Part shown: piece by piece, positions 25,201 through 33,498 of the stretch
How positions within the stretch are numbered: the first letter of the stretch is position 1
How the letters are laid out: the number at the start of each line of letters is the position of its first letter
Source: Nocardiopsis suaedae
Lineage (GTDB): Bacteria > Actinomycetota > Actinomycetes > Streptosporangiales > Streptosporangiaceae
Reading direction: 5' to 3'
DNA: 64,000 bases
Assembly (NCBI RefSeq): GCF_027706745.1
Contig: NZ_JAQFWP010000007.1
Location: 62,001 to 126,000 of the forward strand
The notes under the pieces: generated by a model
Told to the model about the DNA's origin: nothing
What the model saw: the letters and a program-made list of their open reading frames with translations, nothing else
Databases searched by the model: none
Position numbers and translations under genes: made by a program

Positions 25201-26376
25201 TCATCCCTCCAGCGGCCACCCCGTGTACGCCTCGGCGAGGTAGGCCGACCCCGCCGCGCTCCCCGTGACCATGTCCAGCTCGCCGAGCTGGCGCCGGACG
25301 TCGAACGGGGACGCGTCCGGGGGAGTGTGCAGCATCGAGGTCATCCACCACGAGAAGTGCTGGGCGCGCCACACCCTCCGCAGTGCCGTCGCGCTGTAGT
25401 CGTCCAGACCCGCCGGTGAGCCGGTCGAGAAGAACTCGGCCAGCGCACGCGCCAGCACGGCCACGTCGGCCACCGCCAGGTTGAGCCCCTTGGCGCCGGT
25501 GGGCGGCACCACGTGCGCGGCGTCCCCGGCGAGGAACAGGCGCCCGTGCCGCATCGGCTCGCACACGAAGCTGCGCATCGGGATCACGCCCCGCTGGAAG
25601 ATCGCCCCCTCTCGGAGGGAGAAGCCGTCCCCGGCCACGCGCGCCTGCAGCTCGTCCCAGATCCGCGCATCGCTCCAGGAGTCCGCGTCCTCGTCCGGAG
25701 CGCACTGGAAGTACATCCGCTGCACCTCGGGGCTGCGCGTGCTGATCAGTGCGAACCCCCGTTCGGAGTGCGTGTAGACCAGCTCGTCCGAGGACGGCGG
25801 CGCCTCGGCGAGGATGCCGAACCACCCGAAGGGGTAGGCGCGGAAGTGCTCGGTCCGCGCCGTTTCGGGGATCGACCGGCGGCTGATCCCGTTCGACCCG
25901 TCGCACCCGGCCACCACCGCGCACACCAGCTCCTCCCGCGTCCCGTCGGCGCCGGTGAAGGCGATGACGGGGCGGTCGCCGCCGATCCCGCGCGGCTCCA
26001 CCTCCGAGCAGCCGAACCGGATGTCGGCCGAGGCGGCCAGACGTGCGGCGATGAGGTCCTTCAGTACTTCGTGCTGCGGGTAGAGCCACACCGACCGGCC
26101 GACCAGCCCGGCGAAGTCGATGCGGTGCGGCGCGCCGCCGAACCGGAACTCGACCCCGTCGTGGCGCGCGCCCTGGGCGAGGGCGCGGTCGCCGACCCCG
26201 TGCCGCACCAGCAGGTCGACGGTCCCCTGTTCCAGGACTCCGGCCCTGATGGTCCGTTCGATCTCCTCGCGCGTGCGCGTCTCCACGATCACGGACTCGA
26301 TGCCCTGTTCGGCCAGGAGGAGGGAGAGCACCAGGCCCGCAGGGCCGGCTCCGAGGATTCCCACTCGTGTGTGCAT
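25201..26376 (-). CDS. pobA: 4-hydroxybenzoate 3-monooxygenase
   Basis: A 391-residue class A flavoprotein hydroxylase converting 4-hydroxybenzoate to protocatechuate with NAD(P)H and oxygen. The FAD motif is GILGAGPAGLVLSLLLAEQG at residues 6-25. Also present are the aromatic-binding region SVWLYPQHEVL, the DG motif (VVAGCDGSNGISRRSIP), and GDAAHVVPPTGAKGLNLAVAD. Length is the same as Pseudomonas PobA (394). Start ATG 26376; a TTG four codons upstream is less likely. It is divergent from an IclR regulator. No protocatechuate dioxygenase genes are in the window. Confidence 0.95.
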   Translation of the reverse strand: MHTRVGILGAGPAGLVLSLLLAEQGIESVIVETRTREEIERTIRAGVLEQGTVDLLVRHGVGDRALAQGARHDGVEFRFGGAPHRIDFAGLVGRSVWLYPQHEVLKDLIAARLAASADIRFGCSEVEPRGIGGDRPVIAFTGADGTREELVCAVVAGCDGSNGISRRSIPETARTEHFRAYPFGWFGILAEAPPSSDELVYTHSERGFALISTRSPEVQRMYFQCAPDEDADSWSDARIWDELQARVAGDGFSLREGAIFQRGVIPMRSFVCEPMRHGRLFLAGDAAHVVPPTGAKGLNLAVADVAVLARALAEFFSTGSPAGLDDYSATALRRVWRAQHFSWWMTSMLHTPPDASPFDVRRQLGELDMVTGSAAGSAYLAEAYTGWPLEG

Positions 26377-26419
26377 GGGGCCACCCAACTAGGTGTCCTG
26401 AGTCACGGGCTAGTCTTGG

Positions 26420-26462
26420 CTTCCGTTCAGTGGAAGGCCCCGGGGCCCGGCCGGGCCCCGGG
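26420..26462. promoter_or_regulatory. pobA/IclR intergenic dyad plus 24-bp perfect palindrome
   Basis: CTTCC-GTTCAGT-GGAAG (26420-26436) is a short dyad of the size seen in IclR-family operators. Right after it, 26439-26462 is a perfect 24-bp palindrome of only G and C (halves CCCGGGGCCCGG and CCGGGCCCCGGG), which would form a very stable hairpin in the regulator leader RNA. Assignment as operator and leader structure is inference from location. Confidence 0.5.
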
Positions 26463-26488
26463 AACGGAGGCGTGGAGAGGGGGCGCGG

Positions 26489-27352
26489 ATGGCCGCCGAC
26501 GCCGAGCGGGAAGGCCGCTCCGTGACGGGCCGCGCGCTGCGGCTGCTGGCCGCCTTCGACGTGGCCCATCCGGCGCTGACGCTGTCGGAGCTGGCGCGCC
26601 GGGCGGAGCTGCCCTTGGCGACCGCGCACCGCCTGGCCGGTGAGCTGGAGTCCTGGCGCGCGCTGGAGCGGGGGAGCGACGGCCGCTTCAGGGTGGGCAA
26701 CCGGTTGTGGGAGATGGGGCTGCTCGCGCCGGTGTCCAGCCGTCTCCGGCAGGTCGCCCTGCCGTACATGCAGGACCTGTACGAGGCCACGAGGGAGAAC
26801 ATCCACTTGGCGGTCCGGGACGGCTTCGACACGCTGTACGTGGAGAAGCTGTGCGGGCACCGGTCGGTGCCGATCGTGTCCAGGGTCGGCGGGCGGCTCC
26901 CGCTGCACGCGACCGGCGTCGGCAAGGCGCTCCTGGCGGGCGCGGACCCGGCGGTGCGCGAGGGCTATCTCGGCCGGACCCTGCCGCGCCCCACCGGTTT
27001 CACGCTGGTCGAACGCGGGCGGCTGGACCGCGAGTTGCGCGCGGTCGCCAGGCGGGGGTACGCGCTGACGCGGGAGGAGATGACCCTGGGGTCGGTGTCG
27101 GTCGCGGTCCCGGTGGCGCAGGTCGGCAGCGGACCGGACACTCAAGGGGCCGCGCGGCGGGACGGGACGGGCGACCCGCCCCCCGAACCCGCGGCCGCCC
27201 TGGGCATCGTCGTCCGCAGCCACAGGGCCGACCCGGCGCGCCTCGTCCCGCCCCTCAAGACGGCGGCCCAGGCCATCGCGCGCCGCCTGGAGGAGACCGC
27301 CCGCGACCCCGCCCCGGGGCTGGAGCACGAACTGCCGCCCCTGCCCCGCTAG
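26489..27352 (+). CDS. IclR family transcriptional regulator (probable pobA regulator)
   Basis: A 287-residue IclR protein. The winged helix is at about 10-70 (SVTGRALRLLAAFDVAHPAL; LSELARRAELPLATAHRLAG). The effector domain at about 85-265 includes the family segments YVEKLCGHRSVPIVSRVGGR and LPLHATGVGKALLA. A roughly 20-residue glycine/arginine insertion (about 213-230) interrupts the effector domain. Divergence from pobA with a shared 112-bp region makes control by 4-hydroxybenzoate likely. ATG 26489. The 112 bp after the stop hold no gene. Confidence 0.92.
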   Translation: MAADAEREGRSVTGRALRLLAAFDVAHPALTLSELARRAELPLATAHRLAGELESWRALERGSDGRFRVGNRLWEMGLLAPVSSRLRQVALPYMQDLYEATRENIHLAVRDGFDTLYVEKLCGHRSVPIVSRVGGRLPLHATGVGKALLAGADPAVREGYLGRTLPRPTGFTLVERGRLDRELRAVARRGYALTREEMTLGSVSVAVPVAQVGSGPDTQGAARRDGTGDPPPEPAAALGIVVRSHRADPARLVPPLKTAAQAIARRLEETARDPAPGLEHELPPLPR

Positions 27353-27464
27353 GGGCCCACAGCGGTGTCGTCGGAGGCTGGTTCCCTATCCCTTCCCGGC
27401 CGAGGCGCTGCGGACGGGCGATTTCAGCCGGGGGCGGGTCGTGCAGGGCGGGTGAGGGGCGGGG

Positions 27465-28718
27465 TCAGGAGTCGCCCTCGGCGGTGGCGCCTCGGCCCGT
27501 GCCCGCGCCAGTGCCTGTTCCCGTGCCTGTGCCCGAGTCCTTGCCGCCGCCCCCGGGGCCGCCCTCGGCGGGGGAGCTCGCTGCCGCCGCCTTCGCCTTC
27601 GCTTTCCCCTTCGACGGTTTCGGCGCGCCGCCCCCGTCTTCCGGGGCGGTGCCCTCCGAGGCCTCGGCCTCGGCCGCCGCGAACGGGCGCTCGCGCAGCA
27701 GCGCCGCCACCACCGCCGCCACCGGGGTGGCCAGGAACATCCCGAGGATGCCGCCGATCACGCCGCCGCAGGCGATGGCCACCAGTACCACGGCGCTGGG
27801 CAGGTCCAGCGCCTTGCCGTAGACGCGCGGGGCGAAGATGTGGCTCTCGGCCTGTTGGACCAGCAGCACCACCGCCACCACGATCAGCGCGGTCACCAGG
27901 CCCTCGGTGACGAAGGCGACCAGCGCCGCCAACAGCCCCGAGATGAAGGCGCCGACGATCGGCAGGAAGGCGCCCAGGAAGGTGAGCAGGATGAGCGGCG
28001 CGGCCAGCGCCGGATCGATGAGGAAGAGCAGCGGGACGCCGATGCCGACCGCGTCGATCAGGCCCACGATGGCCACGCCGCGGATGTAGCGGCCCACCAC
28101 CCCGTAGGCGGCCTCGGCCGAGGCGCGCAGGCCCGGCCGGGAGGCGGACGGCAGCAGCGAGTAGCTCCACTCCATCAGCCGGTCGCCCGAGTGCAGGAAG
28201 TACACGGTCAGCACCAGCACCAGCAGCGCCCCCACCAGGACCTCCAGGGCGGCGGTCCCGGCCGACCACACCCCGGTGACGAGCTGCTGGCGGTTCTGCT
28301 CGACCATCCGGGTGGCCTCCTGGGAGGCCGAGTCCACCACGTCGTTGAGGAGCAGCGGGTCCAGGCCCAGGGTGTAGGCGTACCGCTGCAGGGTGTCCGG
28401 CACCCGCCCGAGGCTCTCGACCAGGTCCTCGGTCCCCGAGACCGCGGGCCGCACGACCAGGGTGACGACGCCGCCGAGCACGACGAGGGCGCCCAGGAAG
28501 GCGCCGGTGGTGGCCGGGCCGCGCCCCAGCCCCAGGCGGCGCAGGCGCAGTACCAGCGGCATCAGCATCGAGGTGAGGAAGACGGCGAGCACCACGGGGA
28601 CGGAGACGACCTTGACGTAGGCCAGCCCCCACAGCAGCAGGACGATGACGGTTCCGATGAGCAGGATCCGCCAGGCGGCGTCGCCGAGCCGGTAGAGCAG
28701 GGACGGGTCGTCTTTCAC
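27465..28718 (-). CDS. AI-2E family transporter-like membrane protein
   Basis: A 417-residue polytopic membrane protein of the AI-2E/PerM family, about eight hydrophobic helices. Characteristic parts are the early pair of helices (VSVPVVLAVFLTSMLMPLVL), the long extracytoplasmic helix (AVSGTEDLVESLGRVPDTLQ), and the late QQAESHIFAPRVYGKALDL segment. Substrates of most members are unknown despite the family name. The last 70 residues are a cytoplasmic tail of lysine/alanine then a run of glycine-threonine dipeptides. GTG 28718 with GAGGA upstream is chosen; a 63-residue longer frame has no homology. Confidence 0.9.
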   Translation of the reverse strand: MKDDPSLLYRLGDAAWRILLIGTVIVLLLWGLAYVKVVSVPVVLAVFLTSMLMPLVLRLRRLGLGRGPATTGAFLGALVVLGGVVTLVVRPAVSGTEDLVESLGRVPDTLQRYAYTLGLDPLLLNDVVDSASQEATRMVEQNRQQLVTGVWSAGTAALEVLVGALLVLVLTVYFLHSGDRLMEWSYSLLPSASRPGLRASAEAAYGVVGRYIRGVAIVGLIDAVGIGVPLLFLIDPALAAPLILLTFLGAFLPIVGAFISGLLAALVAFVTEGLVTALIVVAVVLLVQQAESHIFAPRVYGKALDLPSAVVLVAIACGGVIGGILGMFLATPVAAVVAALLRERPFAAAEAEASEGTAPEDGGGAPKPSKGKAKAKAAAASSPAEGGPGGGGKDSGTGTGTGTGAGTGRGATAEGDS

Positions 28719-29082
28719 GTGCGGTCCTCGGTTCGCGGCGGTGCCCGGCCGGCGGTGCCCGGCCGGGCCGGGCGGTGCCGGGGCACCTCCCGCCCTCCGG
28801 TGATACCCGCACCGGCGCCGGAGGCGTGTCCGCCCGGTCGGCGTGTCGCGTTTTCCCGCGGGGCCGGCGCGGCGCGCACCGAGCCGGGGCCCGGGATTCC
28901 CGTCCACGGGCGGTCGGCCTCCTTCCCAGGGAAGGGACTCAGGGCAGGAAGCGGTCGGGGGCGGGGCCCGGAACCGGAACCGGAACCCGAGAGTCCCGGA
29001 CGCCTCATTCGAATAATAAGCGTGAAAGCAGGGGGAACGCGACTATCGCCGGGTGTGTTCATTCCCGGGACCGAGGGGGCCC
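28719..29082. other. Intergenic region with simple repeats, no gene recognised
   Basis: 364 bp. Near 28741-28780, GC-rich units of GGTGCCCGGCCGG recur. At 28970-28990, GGAACC is repeated three times in tandem. An AT-rich stretch TTCGAATAATAAGCG lies near 29007. No open reading frame with coding character and no RNA gene were seen. Confidence 0.5.
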
Positions 29083-29111
29083 TTGTGGTACTCGGAGCCC
29101 GTGCATAGCAT
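29083..29111 (+). promoter_or_regulatory. Predicted promoter of the crystallin-like gene
   Basis: TTGTGG (29083-29088), a 17-bp spacer, then TAGCAT (29106-29111, fitting TAnnnT). Transcription would start near 29118, giving a leader of about 64 nt before GTG 29182. Confidence 0.55.
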
Positions 29112-29181
29112 CAACTCCGCTGTCCGTGGATCGCCGTGGATCGCCACGGGAGCCGTTTTCCTCTCGAAAGGAGAGTATGTC

Positions 29182-29538
29182 GTGCTGAAAAAGATCGCGA
29201 TCGTCGCGAGTGTCGGCCTCCTCGGATTCTCCGGAATGGTCGGGACGGCGGCCGCCGCCGACTTCCACGTCTATGAGCACGACGATTTCAACGGCCGCAA
29301 CCAGGAGTTCAACGGAAGCGACCGCAACCTGGCGAACAATTACTTCGATGGCGGCGGCGCCATGAACGACCACATCAGTTCCATGAAGAACCACGCCGAC
29401 CACGGAATCTCCATGTACCAGCACGGGGGGAGCAGCTGTGGAGGCATAACCTACTACGCCCGCGCCGATTCCGAGGACCGGGATCTGACCAACAACGACT
29501 TCGACAACCGTGCGAGCTGCATCATCTTCCACGGCTGA
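29182..29538 (+). CDS. Secreted beta/gamma-crystallin-like protein
   Basis: A 118-residue exported protein. The signal peptide is LKKIAIVASVGLLGFSGMVG followed by TAAAA, with probable cleavage before DFHVYEHDDF. The mature part has two Greek-key-like motifs: FHVYEHDDFNGRNQEFNGSD at the start and ITYYARADSEDRDLTNNDFD later, with two cysteines (SSCGG and RASCIIF) that may pair. Related small secreted proteins include calcium-binding crystallin-type proteins, yeast-killer-toxin-like proteins and I36-type inhibitors. The start is GTG 29182, 8 nt from AAGGAG (29168-29173). An ATG at 29177 in another frame stops after three codons. Base composition is visibly less GC-rich than its neighbours. Confidence 0.85.
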   Translation: MLKKIAIVASVGLLGFSGMVGTAAAADFHVYEHDDFNGRNQEFNGSDRNLANNYFDGGGAMNDHISSMKNHADHGISMYQHGGSSCGGITYYARADSEDRDLTNNDFDNRASCIIFHG

Positions 29539-29557
29539 GAGGCGGTCGAGAGACACC

Positions 29558-30463
29558 GTGTCGAAACGGTCCGGGAACAGGGGGGCGGGACCCGCGGGCC
29601 GGTCCGTGCGCGGATTCGGCGCGGTCCTGGCCCTCCTGGCCGCGGTGGGCTGCGCTGCGGGCTCCGGGGCGGCGGGGGAGGACGGTCCCGTCCCGGTCGC
29701 CCCGGAGGTGTACGCCCTGCACGTTCCCTTTGACGAGTACCGGCTCTCCGTGGTGGACCACCAGGAGGTCGCGTACGCACGGGACCTGCTCATGCGCTCG
29801 TGCATGCGCGACCTCGGCAGGGAGTGGGAGGTCCTCGAGCCGCCGGTGCGCGACCCCGCGCCGACGGACCGGCGGCGGTACGGCCTGATCGAGCCGCAGG
29901 TCGCTGCGCGCTACGGATACCACATGCCGCCGCCCGCGCCGGAGACACGAGAGCGCCTGCGGGTGCACGAAGAGCGTGAGGAGCTGTCCCCCGGGGACGA
30001 GCGCGCCGCCTTCGGCGGCGGGGGCGAGGACGGCGGGGGCGGGTGCCAAGAGCGGGCGGAGGACCGGCTGCGCGAGGATGTGCCACCGCCCGCCGAATCG
30101 CGCGTCTTCGACTACGAGTCCGAGGCGTTCGAGGCATCGATGGAGGATCCCGCGGTCGAGCGCGTCTTCGGTGCCTGGAGCGCGTGCATGCGGGACGGCG
30201 GGTTCGACTACTCCGATCCGATGGAGGTCCTGGGCGATCCCGCGTGGGCGCGGTCGGAGCGCCCGACCGACCACGAGATCGCCGTCGCCGAGGCCGACGT
30301 CCGGTGCAAGCGCTCCACCCGCCTGGTCGAAGTGTGGTCCGGGGTCGAGAGCCGCATCCAGCTCGAGGCCGTTCATGCGGAACCCGATGTGTTCGAGGGG
30401 TTCGCGCAGGCCAAGAGCGCCGAGCTCGAGGCCGCCCGCGACGTCATCGCTGAATACGGCTGA
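29558..30463 (+). CDS. Putative lipoprotein, unknown function
   Basis: A 301-residue exported protein, family not recognised. It has a basic N terminus, a hydrophobic segment and the lipobox LLAAVGC at about residues 26-32. The mature part is charged, with cysteines spaced as in other actinobacterial exported proteins of this type (MRSCMRDLGREWEV; WSACMRDGGFDY; VRCKRST). The two CMRD segments suggest an internal duplication. GTG 29558 begins 20 bp after the crystallin-like gene, so the two are probably co-transcribed. A hairpin follows the stop. Confidence 0.75.
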   Translation: MSKRSGNRGAGPAGRSVRGFGAVLALLAAVGCAAGSGAAGEDGPVPVAPEVYALHVPFDEYRLSVVDHQEVAYARDLLMRSCMRDLGREWEVLEPPVRDPAPTDRRRYGLIEPQVAARYGYHMPPPAPETRERLRVHEEREELSPGDERAAFGGGGEDGGGGCQERAEDRLREDVPPPAESRVFDYESEAFEASMEDPAVERVFGAWSACMRDGGFDYSDPMEVLGDPAWARSERPTDHEIAVAEADVRCKRSTRLVEVWSGVESRIQLEAVHAEPDVFEGFAQAKSAELEAARDVIAEYG

Positions 30464-30468
30464 CCTCC

Positions 30469-30492
30469 CCGGGAGAGAGCGCGGTCTCCCGG
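30469..30492 (+). terminator. Hairpin after the lipoprotein gene
   Basis: CCGGGAGA, 8-nt loop, TCTCCCGG: a perfect 8-bp stem starting 6 bp after the stop codon. Confidence 0.65.
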
Positions 30493-30494
30493 CG

Positions 30495-30935
30495 CGGCGT
30501 GCTTCCCGGGGAGGAAGGGGAGGTCGGTGACGGGGATCCGGCGCCGCCCGCCACCACCACGCGCGTCCGGGGCGCACAGCGCCGCCGCGCAGTGCTCGGA
30601 GGTCCCCAGGACGGCCAGTAGGGGCAGCAGGTTGCCGCCGGTGGTGGCCAGGTTGCGGAGCCGGCCGGAGGCGCCGGACAGCAGCGCCTTCGACAGCACC
30701 GGGTAGCCGTGCCGGACGGCCGGGTCCGCGGCGAGGTCGGAGTCGGGCACGCCCGCGCCGATGTGCAGCCCTTTGCCGGGGAGGGGGACGGTGCCCCCGA
30801 GGGGCAAGCGTCGCACGTCCACGAGCAGCTCCGCTCCCTGACGCCGCGCTTCATGTCGTCGACCAGGTTGGTCCCCCGGCCAGGTAGCGGGCTCCCCCAC
30901 AGCGACTGAAACGTCCGGAGATCGCCTCGGCAGGG
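30495..30935 (-). pseudogene. Decayed xanthine-dehydrogenase-family FAD-binding subunit gene
   Basis: Fragments of one protein are spread over three reading frames on the minus strand. Near 30890 is GARYLAGG; the frame then shifts to TNLVDDMKRGVRE; a third frame carries LLVDVRRLPLGGTVPLPGKG, HIGAGVPDSDLAADPAVRHG, YPVLSKALLSGASGRLRNLA and TTGGNLL. The cysteine-rich segment that normally follows GGNLL in this family is missing: the frame jumps to LAVLGTSEHCAAAL and then GRRRIPVTDLPFLPG. Frameshifts plus internal deletions make it nonfunctional. The partner molybdenum and iron-sulfur subunit genes are absent here. Confidence 0.8.
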
Positions 30936-30960
30936 GGGAGGGGGCCGGAGAGCCGGGAGG

Positions 30961-31764
30961 TCAGCGGACGGCGGCCACCAGGTGGTCGTCGCCCGCCTGC
31001 CACAGGACCCCGGCGGAGGCGTACCCGGCCTCGCGCAGCAGGTCCAGGTGGTCGGCGGCCGAGAGCAGGTTGCTGCCGTGGTGGTGCTCGGGCGTGCCCG
31101 TGGGGGCGTCCTCGGTGGTCTGCGGGGTCGGGCGCTTCTCGGCCCGCAGGGGCGCCAGCCGCTCGTCGGCCAGGGCGGCGTCCCACCACGGGCCCCACTC
31201 CTCGCGTTCCCCGGTCTCGGCGCGGCCGGTGCGCCCGCGCCCGACCGCGTCGGCGAGCGCGTTCATGCGCTCATCGGGAAGCGGCATGTGGTCGGCGTTG
31301 GCGAACACCCCGCCGGGGGCGGTGCGCCCGGCCAGAGAGCGGTACAGGGCGGCCAGGTCGTCGCGCCCCATCCAGTGCAGCGCCGTGGTGGACACGGCCG
31401 CGTGCACCACCGGGGGCAGCGCCCCGGCCCAGGACGGGTCGGCCAGGTCGGCGCGGACCCAGCGCGCGGTGTCCCCGTAGTGCGCCGTGGCCAGGCCCAG
31501 CAGCAGGGGGTCGGCGTCGACGCCGATGAACGAGGCGTTCGGGAGCCGGTCGGCGAGCCGCGCGGTCAGCGACCCCGGGCCGCACCCCAGGTCGACGACG
31601 ACGGGGGCCTCGACGTCGTCCAGGGCGGCGGCGACCGCGTCGGCGTGGACGGCGAAGCGCTCCTCGCGGAAGGGGATGTAGCCCTCCTGCTGGGCGTCCC
31701 AGCGCGCGATCCACTCGGCCGCTGCGTCGGCCGGGACGCGGGCGCTCTGGTCGGTTGCGGTCAC
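30961..31764 (-). CDS. SAM-dependent methyltransferase
   Basis: A 267-residue class I methyltransferase. Motif I is VVVDLGCGPGSLTARLADRL at about 56-75, with the acidic residue in FIGVDADP. Later comes STTALHWMGRDDLAALYRSL, as in trans-aconitate-methyltransferase-like proteins. The best start is GTG 31764, 5 nt after GGAGG; in-frame ATGs at 31776 and 31782 lack a ribosome site. It is divergent from the CGNR regulator, across a short region holding a dyad. The substrate is unknown. Confidence 0.87.
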   Translation of the reverse strand: MTATDQSARVPADAAAEWIARWDAQQEGYIPFREERFAVHADAVAAALDDVEAPVVVDLGCGPGSLTARLADRLPNASFIGVDADPLLLGLATAHYGDTARWVRADLADPSWAGALPPVVHAAVSTTALHWMGRDDLAALYRSLAGRTAPGGVFANADHMPLPDERMNALADAVGRGRTGRAETGEREEWGPWWDAALADERLAPLRAEKRPTPQTTEDAPTGTPEHHHGSNLLSAADHLDLLREAGYASAGVLWQAGDDHLVAAVR

Positions 31765-31786
31765 GGGGTCCTCCATAACCATCGAT

Positions 31787-31853
31787 ACTGTTTTCGACAG
31801 TGACGAACGTACGGTGCGAGGGAGTGACCGGTCAAGTGGATTTCGACAGTCAC
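31787..31853. promoter_or_regulatory. Dyad and direct repeats between methyltransferase and CGNR genes
   Basis: ACTGT-TTTCG-ACAGT (31787-31801) is a perfect dyad. The unit TTTCGACAGTGAC (31792-31804) recurs with one change as TTTCGACAGTCAC (31841-31853), the second copy lying in the first codons of the CGNR gene. A repeated operator at which the CGNR protein represses itself and the divergent methyltransferase is a reasonable inference. Confidence 0.5.
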
Positions 31854-32408
31854 ATGAGCGGTGTGGTGGAGGCGGCCGTGCGCGCCGTCAACCTGCTGGT
31901 CCCCGGGGAGCAGGGCGGCCGCGCCCACGACGGGGCCGCTGGGCCCGCCGTGCTCGCCGAGGCGCTCTCGGCGGCCGGGCGCCAGTACGCCCACGAGATC
32001 CCCGCGCCGGAGGAGGTCGAGGAGATGCGCGGGCTGGTCCGGCGCATGTACCGGGTCTTCGCCGCGGTGGAGGCCGGCGACATGGACGCCGCCTGTGGGG
32101 CCGCCAACGCCCTCATGGCCGACACCAAGGCGATGCCGGTCCTGGCCCGGCACGGCGACGAGCCGTGGCACCTGCACTTCCACGCCGTCGACGCCCCCTG
32201 GGCGGTCGGCTGGTGCGCGGCCATGGCGACGGGTCTGGCCGTGGTCCTGGGAAGCTCGGCGGCGGGCCGCCTGGGCATCTGCTCGGCCGAGCGGTGCGAC
32301 CGGGTGTTCGCCGACACCTCGCGCAACGGTACGCGCCGGTTCTGCTCCACCGCCTGCCAGAACAGGACCAAGGCCGCCGCCTTCCGCGCCCGCAGACGGC
32401 AGGGATGA
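31836..32408 (+). CDS. CGNR zinc-finger transcriptional regulator
   Basis: A 190-residue protein. The N-terminal ABATE-type stress-sensing domain begins FDSHMSGVVEAAVRAVNLL. The C-terminal CGNR zinc finger is at about 145-185: GICSAERCDRVFADTSRNGT followed by RRFCSTACQNR, with four cysteines (C-x4-C ... C-x3-C) and the asparagine before the last basic stretch. I choose GTG 31836, at which homology starts (VDFDSH), over the GTG at 31800. The family controls divergent enzyme or efflux genes, here the methyltransferase. Confidence 0.88.
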   Translation: MDFDSHMSGVVEAAVRAVNLLVPGEQGGRAHDGAAGPAVLAEALSAAGRQYAHEIPAPEEVEEMRGLVRRMYRVFAAVEAGDMDAACGAANALMADTKAMPVLARHGDEPWHLHFHAVDAPWAVGWCAAMATGLAVVLGSSAAGRLGICSAERCDRVFADTSRNGTRRFCSTACQNRTKAAAFRARRRQG

Positions 32409-32422
32409 CCCCCTCCGAGGGG

Positions 32423-32848
32423 TCATTCCGCGCGGTCGGCGGAGCCTCCCGGGATCCAAGCCGTCAGCAGGGCGCCGCCGGTCAGGCCGAGCAGCATCCC
32501 GACGCCGAAGCCGCCGAAGTTGGAGGCGGGGAACGAGAACAGCGACAGCAGCACGGCCGTGAGGCCGAAGAACACCCGCTGCGCCGGCTGTGCCCAGCTC
32601 AGCACGCCGACCGCCACCATGAGCAGGCCCACCGCGTACCCCGACACCCCGGCCACGCCCTGCTGGAAGATGAGCGGCAGGGGGGCGAGCGGGGCCAGCG
32701 CCACCGCGGCGCCGCCCGCCGTCACCAGCAGCCCGCCCCAGAACGGGCGCGACCGGCGCCAGTGGCGGAACCGGCCCCGGCGGGTGAGCCGGCCCCGGCG
32801 GACGCGGCCCGGGGCGGCGGAGGCGGCGGATGCGGGGATCAGAAACAT
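32423..32848 (-). CDS. DUF6114 membrane protein
   Basis: A 141-residue protein. After a strongly basic N terminus (about 15 arginines in 35 residues) come four hydrophobic helices: FWGGLLVTAGGAAVALAPLA, then VSGYAVGLLMVAVGVLSW, VFFGLTAVLLSLFSF, and VGMLLGLTGGALLTAW. This is the actinobacterial DUF6114 pattern, and such genes usually follow DUF6230, as here with a 10-bp overlap. Function unknown; the pair probably forms a membrane complex. Confidence 0.82.
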   Translation of the reverse strand: MFLIPASAASAAPGRVRRGRLTRRGRFRHWRRSRPFWGGLLVTAGGAAVALAPLAPLPLIFQQGVAGVSGYAVGLLMVAVGVLSWAQPAQRVFFGLTAVLLSLFSFPASNFGGFGVGMLLGLTGGALLTAWIPGGSADRAE

Positions 32849-33498
32849 TCGTGGTCGCCGCGCTTCACTTCGAGTTCGAGGCCGGTCAGCGTGAAGGTCC
32901 CGGCGTTGACGGAGTACGCCCGCTGGCGCAGGCCGGTGATCTCCACGGTGCGGCCCTGCAGGGCGAAGCCCCCGGGCTCCCCGGTCCGGCCGGAGTCGTT
33001 GGCCAGGGTGGAGGCGTCCCGACCGATCTCGATGTCGCCGAACTCGGCGTCACCGGTGAGCTGGCGCATGTCCACCACCATGTGCTCGGCCCGCACCGGC
33101 CGCCCGTCCCCGCCCGCGCGGACGAGGAAGGTCGCCTGCCCGACGGGGGTGTCGATCAGCGCCGACTGGCACAGGTCGTCGAGCTCGGCGCTGTCGATGA
33201 CGGTCAGGGCGACGGGGTGGGCCTCGCCGTCGGCGGTGACCGCGGTGTCGGGGTACTGGGCGAAGCCGGTGCCCTCCAGCCGGTCGGCGCGCACCTTGAA
33301 GACGTGCCCGGAGACCGCGAGCGACGCGGCCACACCCCCGCGCGCGGTCCAGAACGCCATGGCGGCGGCAGCGGCCAGGGCGGCCAGGAGGACGACGGCG
33401 AACCGCCTCCAGCCCGTCCTTCCGGGCTCGGCGGGCGGCACGCCGTCGGACGGCGGGGCGGGGGCGGACACGGGTGGTGAACCCCTTTCGGGTGACAC
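32839..33498 (-). CDS. DUF6230 membrane-anchored protein
   Basis: A 219-residue protein. A proline-rich cytosolic N terminus and one hydrophobic anchor (FAVVLLAALAAAAAMAFW, about 33-50) precede an extracytoplasmic domain of about 165 residues (VSGHVFKVRADRLEGTGFAQ ... ADHM-like RAEHMVVDMRQLTGDAEFGD) with cysteines in LDDLCQS and at the C terminus. It matches DUF6230, which pairs with DUF6114. The start appears to be GTG 33498, which lies in the left arm of a 12-bp palindrome. The PKS gene ends 57 bp upstream on the same strand, so it could share the PKS transcript or have its own regulated promoter. Confidence 0.8.
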   Translation of the reverse strand: MSPERGSPPVSAPAPPSDGVPPAEPGRTGWRRFAVVLLAALAAAAAMAFWTARGGVAASLAVSGHVFKVRADRLEGTGFAQYPDTAVTADGEAHPVALTVIDSAELDDLCQSALIDTPVGQATFLVRAGGDGRPVRAEHMVVDMRQLTGDAEFGDIEIGRDASTLANDSGRTGEPGGFALQGRTVEITGLRQRAYSVNAGTFTLTGLELEVKRGDHECF

